Source of the DNA: UBA7957 sp965222695
GTDB lineage: Bacteria; Pseudomonadota; Gammaproteobacteria; Granulosicoccales; Granulosicoccaceae
Direction of reading: 5' to 3'
Length of the DNA stretch: 64,000 bases
Assembly (NCBI GenBank): GCA_965222695.1
Contig: OZ244967.1
Coordinates: 2,170,001-2,234,000 of the forward strand
The position numbers were made by a program, and so were the translations under genes. Under the pieces are notes generated by a model. The model saw only the letters and a list, made by a program, of their open reading frames with translations. It had not been told where the DNA came from and ran no database searches. Position 1 is the stretch's first letter. Each line of letters opens with the position of its first letter. Positions 8,863 through 18,061 of the stretch are shown here, piece by piece.

Positions 8863-9051
8863 GGTATCCTGGAGATTTCCACCTTTGTGGCAGCATACTA
8901 ATACGATTTGATAGTGACGATCCCGGATCTGTCAAACGGTCACGGCTTCCCCGGCAAAGCTGCGGGTCTCCCATTTTACTAGTGCGAGGACACAGCCTCG
9001 GGCTATACTCTCGGGCTTAGATCGCCGATTCAGCCGACAACAGGAACTGTT

Positions 9052-9996
9052 ATGGAACTTTTTACCTCCTTTACCATTGCACTGGTTGTACTGGGAATAT
9101 TCCTTATATTCAATTCGGTAAAAACCGTCGCCCAGGGCGACGAGTACACGGTCGAGCGATTCGGCCGGTACACTCGGACCCTTCGCCCGGGCCTGCATCT
9201 GATTTTTCCGGTGATCGATAAAATCGGACACAAGCTGAATATGATGGAACAGGTGAAAGATGTTCCGTCGCAGGAAGTCATCACCAAGGATAACGCCATG
9301 GTTACGGTAGACGGCGTCGTTTTTTATCAGATATTAAATGCCGCCAAAGCGGCCTATGAGGTTAAGCGGCTGGATACGGCCATATTAAATCTGGTCATGA
9401 CCAATATCAGGACGGTTATGGGCTCCATGGATCTCGACGAATTGTTATCGCACCGCGATAAGATCAACGCGAGGTTATTGACGGTAGTCGACGAAGCCAC
9501 TTCTCCCTGGGGCGTGAAAGTCACCCGAATAGAAATCAAGGATATCAATCCTCCCCGTGATCTGGTCGAATCCATGGCCAGACAAATGAAGGCCGAGCGG
9601 GATAAACGGGCCGCTATTCTCGAAGCGGAAGGCTTCAAGCAATCCGAAATTCTGCGGGCAGAAGGCGAAAAACAGGGCGTCATTCTCGAAGCGGAAGGAC
9701 GGCGAGAAGCGGCATTCCGTGATGCCGAAGCACGTGAACGGGAGGCAGAAGCGGAAGCCAGAGCGACGCATTTTATGTCTCAGGCCATCAGTAAAGGAAA
9801 TACCCAGGCGGTAAATTACTTTGTCGCGCAAAGCTATGTCGAAGCGCTGAAAGAAATAGCCTCGGCGCCCAATCAGAAAACCCTGTTGATGCCGCTGGAA
9901 GCGGCAAACGTTATCGGCGCCATCGGCGGAATCACCGAGATCGCCAAAGAAGCCTTTGCGAAATCCCCGGCCGGGTCCGAGGGGCAGAACACATGA
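9052..9996 (+). CDS. qmcA: SPFH/stomatin-like membrane protein QmcA
   Basis: 314-aa prohibitin-family protein with one N-terminal hydrophobic anchor (residues about 2 to 20) followed by an SPFH domain that starts VAQGDEYTVERFGRYTRTL and includes the family run VITKDNAMVTVDGVVFYQI. The C-terminal third is a long charged coiled coil (repeats of EAEG, EAEAEARA) ending in LMPLEAANVIGAIGG. Such proteins assemble large oligomeric rings in flotillin-type membrane domains. The stop overlaps the next start as ATGA, giving the standard qmcA-nfeD pair. AGGAAC supplies the ribosome site. Confidence 0.92.
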   Translation: MELFTSFTIALVVLGIFLIFNSVKTVAQGDEYTVERFGRYTRTLRPGLHLIFPVIDKIGHKLNMMEQVKDVPSQEVITKDNAMVTVDGVVFYQILNAAKAAYEVKRLDTAILNLVMTNIRTVMGSMDLDELLSHRDKINARLLTVVDEATSPWGVKVTRIEIKDINPPRDLVESMARQMKAERDKRAAILEAEGFKQSEILRAEGEKQGVILEAEGRREAAFRDAEAREREAEAEARATHFMSQAISKGNTQAVNYFVAQSYVEALKEIASAPNQKTLLMPLEAANVIGAIGGITEIAKEAFAKSPAGSEGQNT

Positions 9997-10457
9997 TGGA
10001 AACCCTAATGGCCCTGTTCCAGCACCCGACCTTCTGGCACTGGTTTATTGCAACTGCAGTGCTGGTTACGCTGGAGATCGTATTGCCGACCACCTATATG
10101 CTCTGGGTGGGCATAGGCGCGTTTATTACCGGTCTTGTGGCCATGGTTTTCCCGGAGCTGAGTTGGCAGACACAGTTGGTGATTTTTTCGGTTGTCAGCG
10201 TGTTCAGCACGATCGCCGGGCGGGCCTGGGTAAAAAACCGCCCGATCGATACAGATCAACCCTTGCTGAACCGCCGTGGCGAGCAGTATATCGGCAGAGT
10301 GCTCACGCTGGAAGACGCCATCGTCAACGGCGTCGGACATGTATCGATCGACGATACCCGCTGGCGGATCGAGGGCAACGACATAGCGGCCGGGCAAAAG
10401 GTGGTGGTAACCGGTGTCGATGGTACCAGCCTTGTAGTCAAGAGCCATTCATCCTGA
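9993..10457 (+). CDS. NfeD family membrane protein (QmcA partner)
   Basis: 154 aa, short NfeD1b type (E. coli YbbJ-like) without the ClpP-like protease domain. Hydrophobic segments lie at about residues 15 to 75, followed by a soluble C-terminal OB-fold domain (GEQYIGRVLTLEDAIVNG onward, ending AGQKVVVTGVDGTSLVV). It is translationally coupled to qmcA by a 4-bp overlap. The pair is thought to form a membrane-quality or lipid-domain complex. Confidence 0.9.
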   Translation: MMETLMALFQHPTFWHWFIATAVLVTLEIVLPTTYMLWVGIGAFITGLVAMVFPELSWQTQLVIFSVVSVFSTIAGRAWVKNRPIDTDQPLLNRRGEQYIGRVLTLEDAIVNGVGHVSIDDTRWRIEGNDIAAGQKVVVTGVDGTSLVVKSHSS

Positions 10458-10494
10458 AAATTCTGCTGTTCACATAGCCGAAGCCGAATGAGTT

Positions 10495-11043
10495 CTAAGA
10501 TTTGATAATGGCGAGAATATCCCGAAACTTACCTGTATTTCCCCGCCCCAGCCATTCAAACATCAGCATTTCGGTGCTGACCGGCAAAACACCTTCCTGA
10601 ATCATCCGGCGAAGCCCGGTCTCTTTGTCACTCAATCGGCAGGACGAGCTCGCATCTTCGACGATACTTGGAATAAATCCTCTCGATTTGAGGCCGATCG
10701 CCGTTTGCATAACACAAACGTGGGTTTCCGACCCGGTCAGCTGAATCCTGCTGCGCCCGAGCTTTCGCAACACATTTTTCAGATCCGCCTCTTCGGTTGC
10801 GGCAAAATGAATCTTCTCAATAATCCGGCATCCGCCGATCAGGGGTTGCAGGGCTTCAACCGTGGGGCCGAGCCCTTTTCGGTAGTGCTCGGTGACGACG
10901 ACAGGAATATCCAGTTTTTTAGCGGCTTTGACCAATCTGGCCGTGTTTTTTATCATCATCCGGCCTTCGGCTATATGCGATGCCAGTTTTTCCTGAATAT
11001 CCACCACCAGAAGTACAGAGTCCTCAGCACCGTTTATCGCCAT
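10495..11043 (-). CDS. Isochorismatase-like cysteine hydrolase
   Basis: 182 aa, cytoplasmic. The catalytic triad is visible: Asp in LLVVDIQEKL, Lys in TEHYRKGLGP and Cys in TGSETHVCVMQTA, the pattern of the isochorismatase-domain (ISOC1/YcaC-like) hydrolases. The ATG at 11043 has GGAG and GGA upstream; the frame reads on to 11571 but that part overlaps the divergent glnK gene and looks non-coding. The substrate is unknown, and no siderophore genes are nearby to suggest isochorismate. Divergent from glnK. Confidence 0.85.
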   Translation of the reverse strand: MAINGAEDSVLLVVDIQEKLASHIAEGRMMIKNTARLVKAAKKLDIPVVVTEHYRKGLGPTVEALQPLIGGCRIIEKIHFAATEEADLKNVLRKLGRSRIQLTGSETHVCVMQTAIGLKSRGFIPSIVEDASSSCRLSDKETGLRRMIQEGVLPVSTEMLMFEWLGRGNTGKFRDILAIIKS

Positions 11044-11138
11044 TTTCCGTCTCTCCGAATGAACCGCCTGAAATCCCGTGTTGATCTCGACGAACATGCC
11101 CTGAATTGGGTCATACTCACTGACCAGCCTTGAATATT

Positions 11139-11155
11139 GACACCATTTTGGTGCA
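11139..11155 (+). promoter_or_regulatory. NtrC-like binding site upstream of glnK
   Basis: The sequence ACACCATTTTGGTGC at 11140-11154 matches the NtrC consensus GCAC-N7-GTGC with one change. It sits 40 bp before glnK, where nitrogen control is expected. I could not find a sigma54 -24/-12 element between it and the start, so the promoter it serves is unclear. TTGACA at 11137-11142 overlaps it. Confidence 0.45.
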
Positions 11156-11193
11156 TATTGAGTCGTTTTTTTCAAGCCTGGGGTTAGTACACT

Positions 11194-11532
11194 ATGAAAC
11201 TTGTGATTGCCATCATCAAGCCGCATATGCTTGATACTGTCCGCGAAGCCTTGTCCGAAATCGATGTTCGCGGCCTGACGGTTACCGAAGTCAAGGGTTT
11301 CGGCCGCCAGAAAGGCCATACCGAACTGTACCGCGGTGCCGAATATGTTGTCGACTTTCTTCCAAAAACGCGAATTGAAGTTGCAATATCCGAGGAGCAG
11401 CTGGAACAGACGATTGAAGCCATCACCCGCGCCGCGAGCACAGGTAAAATCGGCGACGGGAAAATTTTTGTGACCAGTCTGGAACAGGTCGTCCGTATCC
11501 GCACCGGTGAAACCGGCCGGGATGCCCTTTAA
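11194..11532 (+). CDS. glnK: PII nitrogen regulatory protein GlnK
   Basis: 112-aa signal protein that binds ATP/ADP and 2-oxoglutarate and, when de-uridylylated, blocks AmtB. The T-loop is intact (GRQKGHTELYRGAEYVVDF), with the uridylylation Tyr51 in LYRGAEY. The B and C loop signatures TGKIGDGKIFV and the C-terminal RIRTGETGRDAL are complete. Called GlnK rather than GlnB because of the linked amtB 38 bp downstream. Confidence 0.95.
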   Translation: MKLVIAIIKPHMLDTVREALSEIDVRGLTVTEVKGFGRQKGHTELYRGAEYVVDFLPKTRIEVAISEEQLEQTIEAITRAASTGKIGDGKIFVTSLEQVVRIRTGETGRDAL

Positions 11533-11570
11533 TCCATTTCTTCTCCCCGATACCGGTACACAATAAAACA

Positions 11571-12872
11571 ATGTTTAAAACTATAAATGTTTTTTCTTTT
11601 CCCTGTCTTCTTTTACTGTCGGGCAGCGCCCTGGCCCAGGAAGCGACAATCAATGAGGCCAATACATCCTGGATCCTGACCTCCACGGCGCTGGTGCTTT
11701 TTATGACCTTGCCCGGTCTGGCTCTGTTCTACGGCGGACTGGTGCGTTCAAAAAATGTATTGTCAATCCTGATTCAGTGTTTCTCCATCGCGGGAATTGC
11801 CTCAATACTGTGGTTTGCCTTCGGTTACAGCCTGGCATTTACCGAGGGCAATGCCTTTATCGGCGACTTCAGTAAAGCGTTTCTCAACAATATCGGCAAA
11901 GATACGCTGTCCGGCGATATACCCGAGCCCTTGTTTATGGTTTTTCAGATGACCTTTGCCGTGATCACACCGGCACTGATTATCGGAGGATTTGCCGAAC
12001 GCATGAAATTCTCCTCCATGCTGATCTTCAGCGCGGCCTGGCTGCTATGCGTCTATGTACCCATCACTCACTGGGTCTGGGGTGGCGGCTGGCTGAGCCG
12101 GATGGGTTTATACGATTTTGCCGGCGGAACGGTCGTGCATATTACGGCGGGCGTTGCCGCGCTGGTGGCGGCAATCGTGTTGGGGCCACGCAGAGGCTTT
12201 GGGGTGTCAGCGTTGACACCGCACAACCTGACCATGACAGTCTGCGGTGCCGGCATGTTGTGGGTCGGCTGGTTCGGGTTTAACGGCGGCAGCGCGCTCG
12301 CCTCCAATGGCGATGCCGCCATGGCCATTCTAGTTACCCATCTATCCGCCTCGGCCGGCGCACTGACCTGGATGTTTATCGAGTGGGTGCGTTACGGCAA
12401 GCCCAGTGCCCTGGGTATAGTTACCGGCATGGTTGCAGGCCTGGGCACGATTACCCCGGCATCGGGTTTCGTCGGGCCTGCCGCTGCGGTGATAATCGGC
12501 ATTGCCGCGGGCGCTGTCTGTTTTGTGGCCACCAATACCTTGAAGCAGAAACTCAAGATCGACGACTCTCTTGACGTTTTTCCGGTACACGGTGTCGGGG
12601 GCGTGCTGGGTACCTTATCAGCGGGCGTATTTTCTTCCTCTGCCCTGGGTATATTCAGCGGATACGGATTTGCCGAGGGTATAGAATCCATGGGGGCGCA
12701 GTTCAAGGTGCAATTGATCGGAGCGGCGGCAACATTCGCCTATACCGCGCTGGTCACCTGGATACTGCTGAAGATTACCGCCATTATTACCGACGGGCTG
12801 AGGGTCAGTCAGGAAGAGGAGCAGCGCGGCCTCGATATCACGCTCCACGAGGAACGCGGTTACGATCTGTAG
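11571..12872 (+). CDS. amtB: Ammonium transporter AmtB
   Basis: 433-aa trimeric inner-membrane ammonium channel. An N-terminal signal peptide (about 22 residues, ending SALAQ) precedes TSWILTSTALVLFMTLPGLALFYGGLVR, the first core helix. Pore features are present: Phe and Trp gate residues in the helices, the twin histidines in FAGGTVVHITAG and DVFPVHGVGGVLGT, and the family signature around GFGVSALTPHNLTM. The C-terminal tail (GLRVSQEEEQRGLDITLHEE) matches the regulatory tail that contacts GlnK. Forms the glnK-amtB operon. Confidence 0.95.
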   Translation: MFKTINVFSFPCLLLLSGSALAQEATINEANTSWILTSTALVLFMTLPGLALFYGGLVRSKNVLSILIQCFSIAGIASILWFAFGYSLAFTEGNAFIGDFSKAFLNNIGKDTLSGDIPEPLFMVFQMTFAVITPALIIGGFAERMKFSSMLIFSAAWLLCVYVPITHWVWGGGWLSRMGLYDFAGGTVVHITAGVAALVAAIVLGPRRGFGVSALTPHNLTMTVCGAGMLWVGWFGFNGGSALASNGDAAMAILVTHLSASAGALTWMFIEWVRYGKPSALGIVTGMVAGLGTITPASGFVGPAAAVIIGIAAGAVCFVATNTLKQKLKIDDSLDVFPVHGVGGVLGTLSAGVFSSSALGIFSGYGFAEGIESMGAQFKVQLIGAAATFAYTALVTWILLKITAIITDGLRVSQEEEQRGLDITLHEERGYDL

Positions 12873-12906
12873 CAAAACCGGATAGTTGAGCTGCGTCTAT
12901 ACAGTC

Positions 12907-12933
12907 GAGGGCTTTGGTTTCATCAGAGCCCTC
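12907..12933. terminator. Hairpin between convergent amtB and sohB
   Basis: GAGGGCT (12907-12913) pairs with AGCCCTC (12927-12933) around a 13-nt loop. No U-tract follows on either strand, so if it terminates it is imperfect. It touches the sohB stop region. Confidence 0.4.
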
Positions 12934-14024
12934 TAACTGAAATAACGGGTTTTCGACAGACGGTCCAGGATTCGGTCAACAGCAGATTCCACAGCATCCT
13001 GGCCTGAAAGCCCCAGTTTCTTCCATATGTTTTTCTTCACTTCATAGCTAAGCTGGTAAACATCCGCCTCTTCACAGGCTTTGACCAGATACTCATCGCT
13101 GGTGATCAGCTCATCCACAAGCTTTATATCCAACGCTCTCTGGCCTGACCAGGTCTCCCCGGTGGCGACTTTTTCCAATTCCAGCTCAGGCCGGTGCCGG
13201 TCGACAAAATCTTTAAACTGGCCATGGATAATTTCCAACTCTTCGGTAAATTTCTCCCGGTCCTTGTCTGAATTTTCACCGAATATCGTCAGCGTACGTT
13301 TATATTCTCCGGCGGTAATCAGCTCAAAATCGATATTATGCTTTTTCAGCAGGCGGTGAAAATTGGGTATCTGCGCAACCACACCGATCGAACCGACGAT
13401 GGCAAAAGGCGCCGCCAGAATCTTGTCCGCGACGCAAGCCATCATATAGCCGCCGCTGGCCGCCACCTTATCGATACAAACCGTCAGCGGAATTTTTCTT
13501 GACCGAATCCGATCCAGTTGTGATGCCGCCAATCCGTAGGACGTCACCATGCCGCCACCGCTCTCCAGCTTGACCACCACTTCGTCTTCGATTTCCGCGA
13601 TCGACAATACGGCGGTGATTTCTTTTCGCAAGGATTCAACCGCGCTCGCCCGTATATCACCGTTGAACTCAAGCACGTACACCCGCTTTTTCCGTGGCTC
13701 GGCAAGTACCGTCTTACCCGCGCCCCGCTGCCTGGCGGCTCGTTTGGCCGCTGCTTTTTCCTTTTTGCGCTGTTCCTTGTCACGCCTTTTCTCCAGCTTG
13801 CGTTCCTGTTTTAAGTCCGCCGGATTGATGATCAGGCTGCGCACAGTGTCCTTCATCGCATCCAGGTCTCCATTGAGTTTACTCAGTTCAACATGACCTT
13901 TTTGCAGACTCTTTCTGGCTTGATTGCCAAAGGCAGCGATGATGCCTACTATCGCGACAATGGCCACCACGATGGTCAGGATCTTGGCCAGAAACAAGCC
14001 GTAATCAAATAAAAATTCTGCCAC
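12933..14024 (-). CDS. sohB: Inner-membrane serine protease SohB (family S49)
   Basis: Signal-peptide-peptidase-like protease, 363 aa from a GTG at 14024 (GGAG 6 nt upstream), the start that aligns with E. coli SohB; the upstream ATG at 14102 would add 26 unrelated residues. One N-terminal membrane segment (YGLFLAKILTIVVAIVAIVG) and a highly charged Lys/Arg-rich linker (residues about 70 to 110) precede the protease domain. The catalytic Ser is in DKVAASGGYMMAC and the Lys in ITAGEYKRTL, with GSIGVVAQ between. It is convergent with amtB. Confidence 0.93.
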   Translation of the reverse strand: MAEFLFDYGLFLAKILTIVVAIVAIVGIIAAFGNQARKSLQKGHVELSKLNGDLDAMKDTVRSLIINPADLKQERKLEKRRDKEQRKKEKAAAKRAARQRGAGKTVLAEPRKKRVYVLEFNGDIRASAVESLRKEITAVLSIAEIEDEVVVKLESGGGMVTSYGLAASQLDRIRSRKIPLTVCIDKVAASGGYMMACVADKILAAPFAIVGSIGVVAQIPNFHRLLKKHNIDFELITAGEYKRTLTIFGENSDKDREKFTEELEIIHGQFKDFVDRHRPELELEKVATGETWSGQRALDIKLVDELITSDEYLVKACEEADVYQLSYEVKKNIWKKLGLSGQDAVESAVDRILDRLSKTRYFS

Positions 14025-14119
14025 ACAATTCTCCGAAAATGAGCTAGTACTCTGTCCAGATGATAAAGCGAAAAGTCTAGTGCTTATACCCGTCTCAGGC
14101 AAATCGGTAAACGGCTTTC

Positions 14120-16354
14120 TTACCGGTGCCTAATAAAAAAACACTGATGGATTTTCGGGTTGCGGGAAAAGTCCCTAGGAATGGAAGCGCGGGTTTTATT
14201 GTCGATCGAAAAACGCTCCAATCCCTTTTCCATCAAACGAAAGCGGCGAAAATTGTTGGAGAAAATCAACAACCCGTCCGGGTGCAGCAAACGCATGGTC
14301 CGGCGGATAAGGCTGACATGGTCGCGTTGAACATCCCAGTCTCTCTCCATTTTTGCACTATTGGAAAAGGTGGGCGGATCCAGCAGTATCAGATCGTAAG
14401 GCGCAGGGTTTGGTCTTTGATCCAGCCATTTAAGACAATCCTCGCGTAGAAATTCGTGCTTGCCTGCAGCACAGTCATTGAGCGCAAGATTCCGTTGAGC
14501 CCAGGCCAGATACGCCGCCGACATATCCACTGTGGTCGTAGACAGCGCGCCACCGGCGGCGGCGTGTACCGTTGCCGTACCGGTGTAGGCAAACAGATTG
14601 AGAAACCGCTTCGCCTTCGCCCGCTGGCGAATCCAAAAACGGATTTTACGATGATCCGGAAAAATACCGGTGTCGAGATAATCTTCCAGATTCACCTCGA
14701 AACGGCTGCCGAATTCGTTGATAATATGAGTTTCTCCTCCCTCGTGCCGCTTCCCGTATTGACTGCGGCCACTCTGCCGACGCCTTTGCTTTATATGAAT
14801 ATGTTGACTGTCGCATCCCAATACATCAGGTAAGACTTCAACCGCCGCGGATAAACGGGCAGCAGCCAAAGACCGATCTATACTGGCCGGCGCGCGGTAT
14901 TCCTGCACATGTACATGACGCTGTTCCGACTCATAGAGATCTATCGCCATGGAAAATTCAGGCAAATCGGCATCATAGATACGATAGCAGCCTATCGCCT
15001 CGTTTTTTGCCCACTTCTGCAGAGGCTTGAAGTTTTTGCGCAATCGGTTCACGAACATTCCGGCATGTACTTTATGCTGAGAGGACGCAGCTGCAGACTT
15101 GCGGTTCCGGTTTTCGTCCGCAGGTTTATTGATCTTGTGGTCAATGACCTTGTTTCGCGGTATATGGGCCTTGAGTAATTTACAGTCGAGCCCCCCGTTC
15201 GAACATTTGAGAACAGTATGGGTTTTCAGCCGCATTCGATGAGCCAGATCCGTAGTTGCGGTAAACACACCCACGTGCCAGCCGCCAAAGCGCGACTGAA
15301 AAACACGGCCCATTGATTTATACAGAGCGCCTATACCGGCCTCGCTGTCTAACCTGACGCCGTAGGGCGGATTGCACAGGACCAATCCCGGTGTAAATTG
15401 ATCCGGATAAGGGACCTGTTCCATATCCCCCGCCCGGACGGAAATCGCATCCCCTAAACCTGCGCGATCGATATTGCTACGCGCAATCCTGACCACCCGG
15501 GAGGATTTGTCCGATCCCGCAATCAGGCAATTCAACGATGCAAGTCCGGAGGAAGCTCTTTGATTCGCCTCTTCCAGTAAGGATTGCCAGATCTCCGCTT
15601 GATGCTGTTTCCAGCCACTGAATCCGAAATACTCCCGCCTTAACTGCGGTGCCATATCCGCCGCCATCATCGCCGCTTCGATCAGTAAAGTCCCAGAGCC
15701 GCACAGCGGATCACAGAAACTTTTCCCCTCTTTGGCAAACTCCGGCCAGTCCATTGCCAATAAAAGCGCCGCGGCCAGATTTTCCTTTAGCGGCGCCATG
15801 GATTGTTCGTCACGGTAGAAACGCCGGTGCAAACCCATGCCGGCCAGATCCAGAGAAAGCCTCGCTTTATCACGAAACACATAGACGTTAATTCTTATCG
15901 AAGGGCGTTCCCGGTCCACGTTCGGTCTTGTTCCCAGCGCATCGCGAAACTGATCAACAATAGCATCCTTGACTTTTAAAGCGCCGTACCGGGTGTGCGT
16001 AATGGCAGAGTTGGCACTGAAAAAATCCACCGCCAGCGTCCCTTCTACATCAAGGTGCCGCGACCAATCGAACTCCCTTATTTGCCGGTACAGCTCTTCG
16101 GGAGAGCGGGCTGCAAATTCCCCCAACGGCAAAAGCACCCGGTTCGCCACTCTGGACCACAGACACACACGGTAGGCGTCCCGCAATGAGCCGCTGAAAT
16201 AAACGCCGGAACCCACGGGTTTAATCCGGCTTACTCCCAGGGTTTGCAGTTCCCGGCGCAAAACGGACTCGAGACCGCTTGCAACAGTCACAAAGTACGG
16301 CTGAAAATCAGACAAATTGAATACCCAGTGAAAAGCGAGGAAAATTGTTATCAC
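14120..16354 (-). CDS. rlmL: Bifunctional 23S rRNA guanine methyltransferase RlmKL
   Basis: 744-aa fusion that methylates G2445 (N2, RlmL part) and G2069 (N7, RlmK part) of 23S rRNA. Order: N-terminal ferredoxin-like and THUMP region (to about residue 180), RlmL Rossmann domain with SFCDPLCGSGTLLIEAAMM and catalytic NPPYG, a linker region, then the RlmK domain with FLNLFAYTGTATVHAAAGGA and LDPPTFSNS. It is some 40 residues longer than E. coli RlmL. The GTG at 16354 has no clear ribosome site; a TTG at 16315 (before SDFQPYFVTVASG) aligns better with the E. coli start. Single-gene unit. Confidence 0.93.
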   Translation of the reverse strand: MITIFLAFHWVFNLSDFQPYFVTVASGLESVLRRELQTLGVSRIKPVGSGVYFSGSLRDAYRVCLWSRVANRVLLPLGEFAARSPEELYRQIREFDWSRHLDVEGTLAVDFFSANSAITHTRYGALKVKDAIVDQFRDALGTRPNVDRERPSIRINVYVFRDKARLSLDLAGMGLHRRFYRDEQSMAPLKENLAAALLLAMDWPEFAKEGKSFCDPLCGSGTLLIEAAMMAADMAPQLRREYFGFSGWKQHQAEIWQSLLEEANQRASSGLASLNCLIAGSDKSSRVVRIARSNIDRAGLGDAISVRAGDMEQVPYPDQFTPGLVLCNPPYGVRLDSEAGIGALYKSMGRVFQSRFGGWHVGVFTATTDLAHRMRLKTHTVLKCSNGGLDCKLLKAHIPRNKVIDHKINKPADENRNRKSAAASSQHKVHAGMFVNRLRKNFKPLQKWAKNEAIGCYRIYDADLPEFSMAIDLYESEQRHVHVQEYRAPASIDRSLAAARLSAAVEVLPDVLGCDSQHIHIKQRRRQSGRSQYGKRHEGGETHIINEFGSRFEVNLEDYLDTGIFPDHRKIRFWIRQRAKAKRFLNLFAYTGTATVHAAAGGALSTTTVDMSAAYLAWAQRNLALNDCAAGKHEFLREDCLKWLDQRPNPAPYDLILLDPPTFSNSAKMERDWDVQRDHVSLIRRTMRLLHPDGLLIFSNNFRRFRLMEKGLERFSIDNKTRASIPRDFSRNPKIHQCFFIRHR

Positions 16355-16494
16355 CCGTGCGCATCGTCATAGACGGGTGCGCACGACTATCCTTATAATA
16401 GCACGAACCCTGAAACAATTACCTTGTGCGGCTAAATCTGTATGCCACTACCTCCAGAGCTGTATTATTAGATCAGTGGAACAGCCCCGTCCGT

Positions 16495-17784
16495 TTAGGG
16501 CCGGTTGCCGATAGACAGCTGTTCTTCTACCAGTGAAATGACCGCTTCACTGTCCCATTCCAAAGCACCACGGTACGCATGAGTGATTTCTCCCTGAGGG
16601 CTAAGCAGGAAGTTTGTCGGGTAAGCATAGACATTCCAATCGCGTACGGCATCCCCGTTGCGGTCCAGCAGGATTTCGAAATTCACCGGCAAATCTTTGA
16701 TAAAATCGACTATATCCTGTTTTTCCTCGCCTATATTGACAGTAAGCACTACAAAGTTACGGTCTTTCATTATTTCGACCAGGCGACTGAGGGACGGAAT
16801 TTCTTCCGCGCAGGGCCCGCACCAGCTCGCCCAGAAGTTAAGTAAGACAAGTTTGCCTCGATAATCCTGCAGGCGTTTTACGCCTCCGTACAAAGACTTC
16901 AGTTGCAAGGGTGCGGGGTTTGAATCTCCGCGGTAAGGATGCAGCGTTTGCTCCCGGTATTCAGAACGCCGGTCGGGAATATCCGGCACCGACCGCAAGG
17001 CATATTTGCGTTCCGGAACATCCGCGCGCCGCATCAGGCTTATGGCATTTTCTACAACTCCCGGCAAACGGGATTTGGCCTGCAGGTCAATTTCTTCAAG
17101 ATCCGATTCAAGACGCATAAAATACCCTCCCGTAATCCCTTTCAGCAGATGGGTGTATACCTGGCTGCCGCCCTCTCCCAACACATTCGCAATTTCCCGG
17201 CTGCGGGCATATTTTGTGGAGTATTCCGGTTGAATCAGGTAGACAGGCAGTATCGTCTGTCTGGCCACGGATTTGTATTGTGCTTTGTCGCCCGGTAAGG
17301 GACTCGATGCCAGCAAGTGTGGCGTAGAGAAAACATACCCCTTCAGCAAATCGGAATCCGGCCGGCTTTCCTGCCATAGCCGGGCCAGTTCCAAGGCCAG
17401 TACCGCCCCTCTGCCCGCAGCGAAAAAATAGATCTCCGCAAAACCCTGCTGCTCGGCGTAAGTTAACAAGGGCAGCAATTCTTCGCGGTCAAATTCATCC
17501 AGACTGTTGCGGGATTCCGGAACCATATAGCTCTTGTGCAGATCCACTGCCCACACATCTATACCCAGGGCCGAGAGATCCATGGCAACCGGTTGGTACG
17601 CCCCCCGCATTCCCCGCTCGGACGGCAGCCAAAGCAATAGGATTTTACCCTCGCCCGGATATATACTTGTATTGATTGAAACGGATTCCAGTTCGATCTC
17701 ACGCTGTTCAAAAGCCGAAGCTGTCTGGAACAGACACACCGCCCACAGCAAAAACACTATTATCAGTTTTTTAAATAGGCGCAT
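16495..17784 (-). CDS. Secreted alpha/beta-hydrolase-like and TlpA thioredoxin fusion
   Basis: 429 aa. A signal peptide (residues 1-24, ending TASA) sends it to the periplasm. Residues about 40 to 255 look like an alpha/beta-hydrolase fold (ILLLWLPSERG, DVWAVDLHKSY, then IYFFAAGRGAVLALELA), but the nucleophile elbow reads AAGRGA, with Gly124 where Ser belongs, so this part is probably not catalytic. Residues about 290 to 425 are a TlpA/ResA-type thioredoxin with NFWASWCGPCAEEIP (Cys322, Cys325) and the cis-proline stretch YAYPTNFLL. The thioredoxin half should reduce periplasmic disulfides; the other half may bind a partner. No cytochrome-maturation genes are near. Confidence 0.8.
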   Translation of the reverse strand: MRLFKKLIIVFLLWAVCLFQTASAFEQREIELESVSINTSIYPGEGKILLLWLPSERGMRGAYQPVAMDLSALGIDVWAVDLHKSYMVPESRNSLDEFDREELLPLLTYAEQQGFAEIYFFAAGRGAVLALELARLWQESRPDSDLLKGYVFSTPHLLASSPLPGDKAQYKSVARQTILPVYLIQPEYSTKYARSREIANVLGEGGSQVYTHLLKGITGGYFMRLESDLEEIDLQAKSRLPGVVENAISLMRRADVPERKYALRSVPDIPDRRSEYREQTLHPYRGDSNPAPLQLKSLYGGVKRLQDYRGKLVLLNFWASWCGPCAEEIPSLSRLVEIMKDRNFVVLTVNIGEEKQDIVDFIKDLPVNFEILLDRNGDAVRDWNVYAYPTNFLLSPQGEITHAYRGALEWDSEAVISLVEEQLSIGNRP

Positions 17785-17853
17785 AAATTTAACACGCGAT
17801 CAGCAGCGGAACCTTATTATATACCATCCCTATCCACAACATCCCTCCAACCC

Positions 17854-17922
17854 GTAGGAGCCTGCCCAGCAAGCGATAGAGACCCCGAGGTAAATATTAT
17901 CGCGAGGACGCCTCGCTCTTAC
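17854..17922. repeat. REP-like inverted pair left of the IS110 element
   Basis: GTAGGAGCCTGCCCAGCAAG starts at 17854 and the facing unit ATCGCGAGGACGCCTCGCTC starts at 17899, running to 17922. The pair is complete and closely resembles the one right of the IS element. Confidence 0.75.
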
Positions 17923-18061
17923 AAGGATATAGGCATTCCCATCTGCAACATCTACCCCTCAACCGTAGACATCATGTAGTGACCTGTCCACCTTCAACGC
18001 CGTGGGTTATTGTAGAAGGTGAATACCCTAACAACAGAGCCATAATTGAAGAGGACAGGTC

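Noticed and set aside
11044..11571. N-terminal extension of the isochorismatase-like gene
   Set aside because: It lies opposite glnK, has no family resemblance, and a good ATG with a ribosome site exists at 11043.
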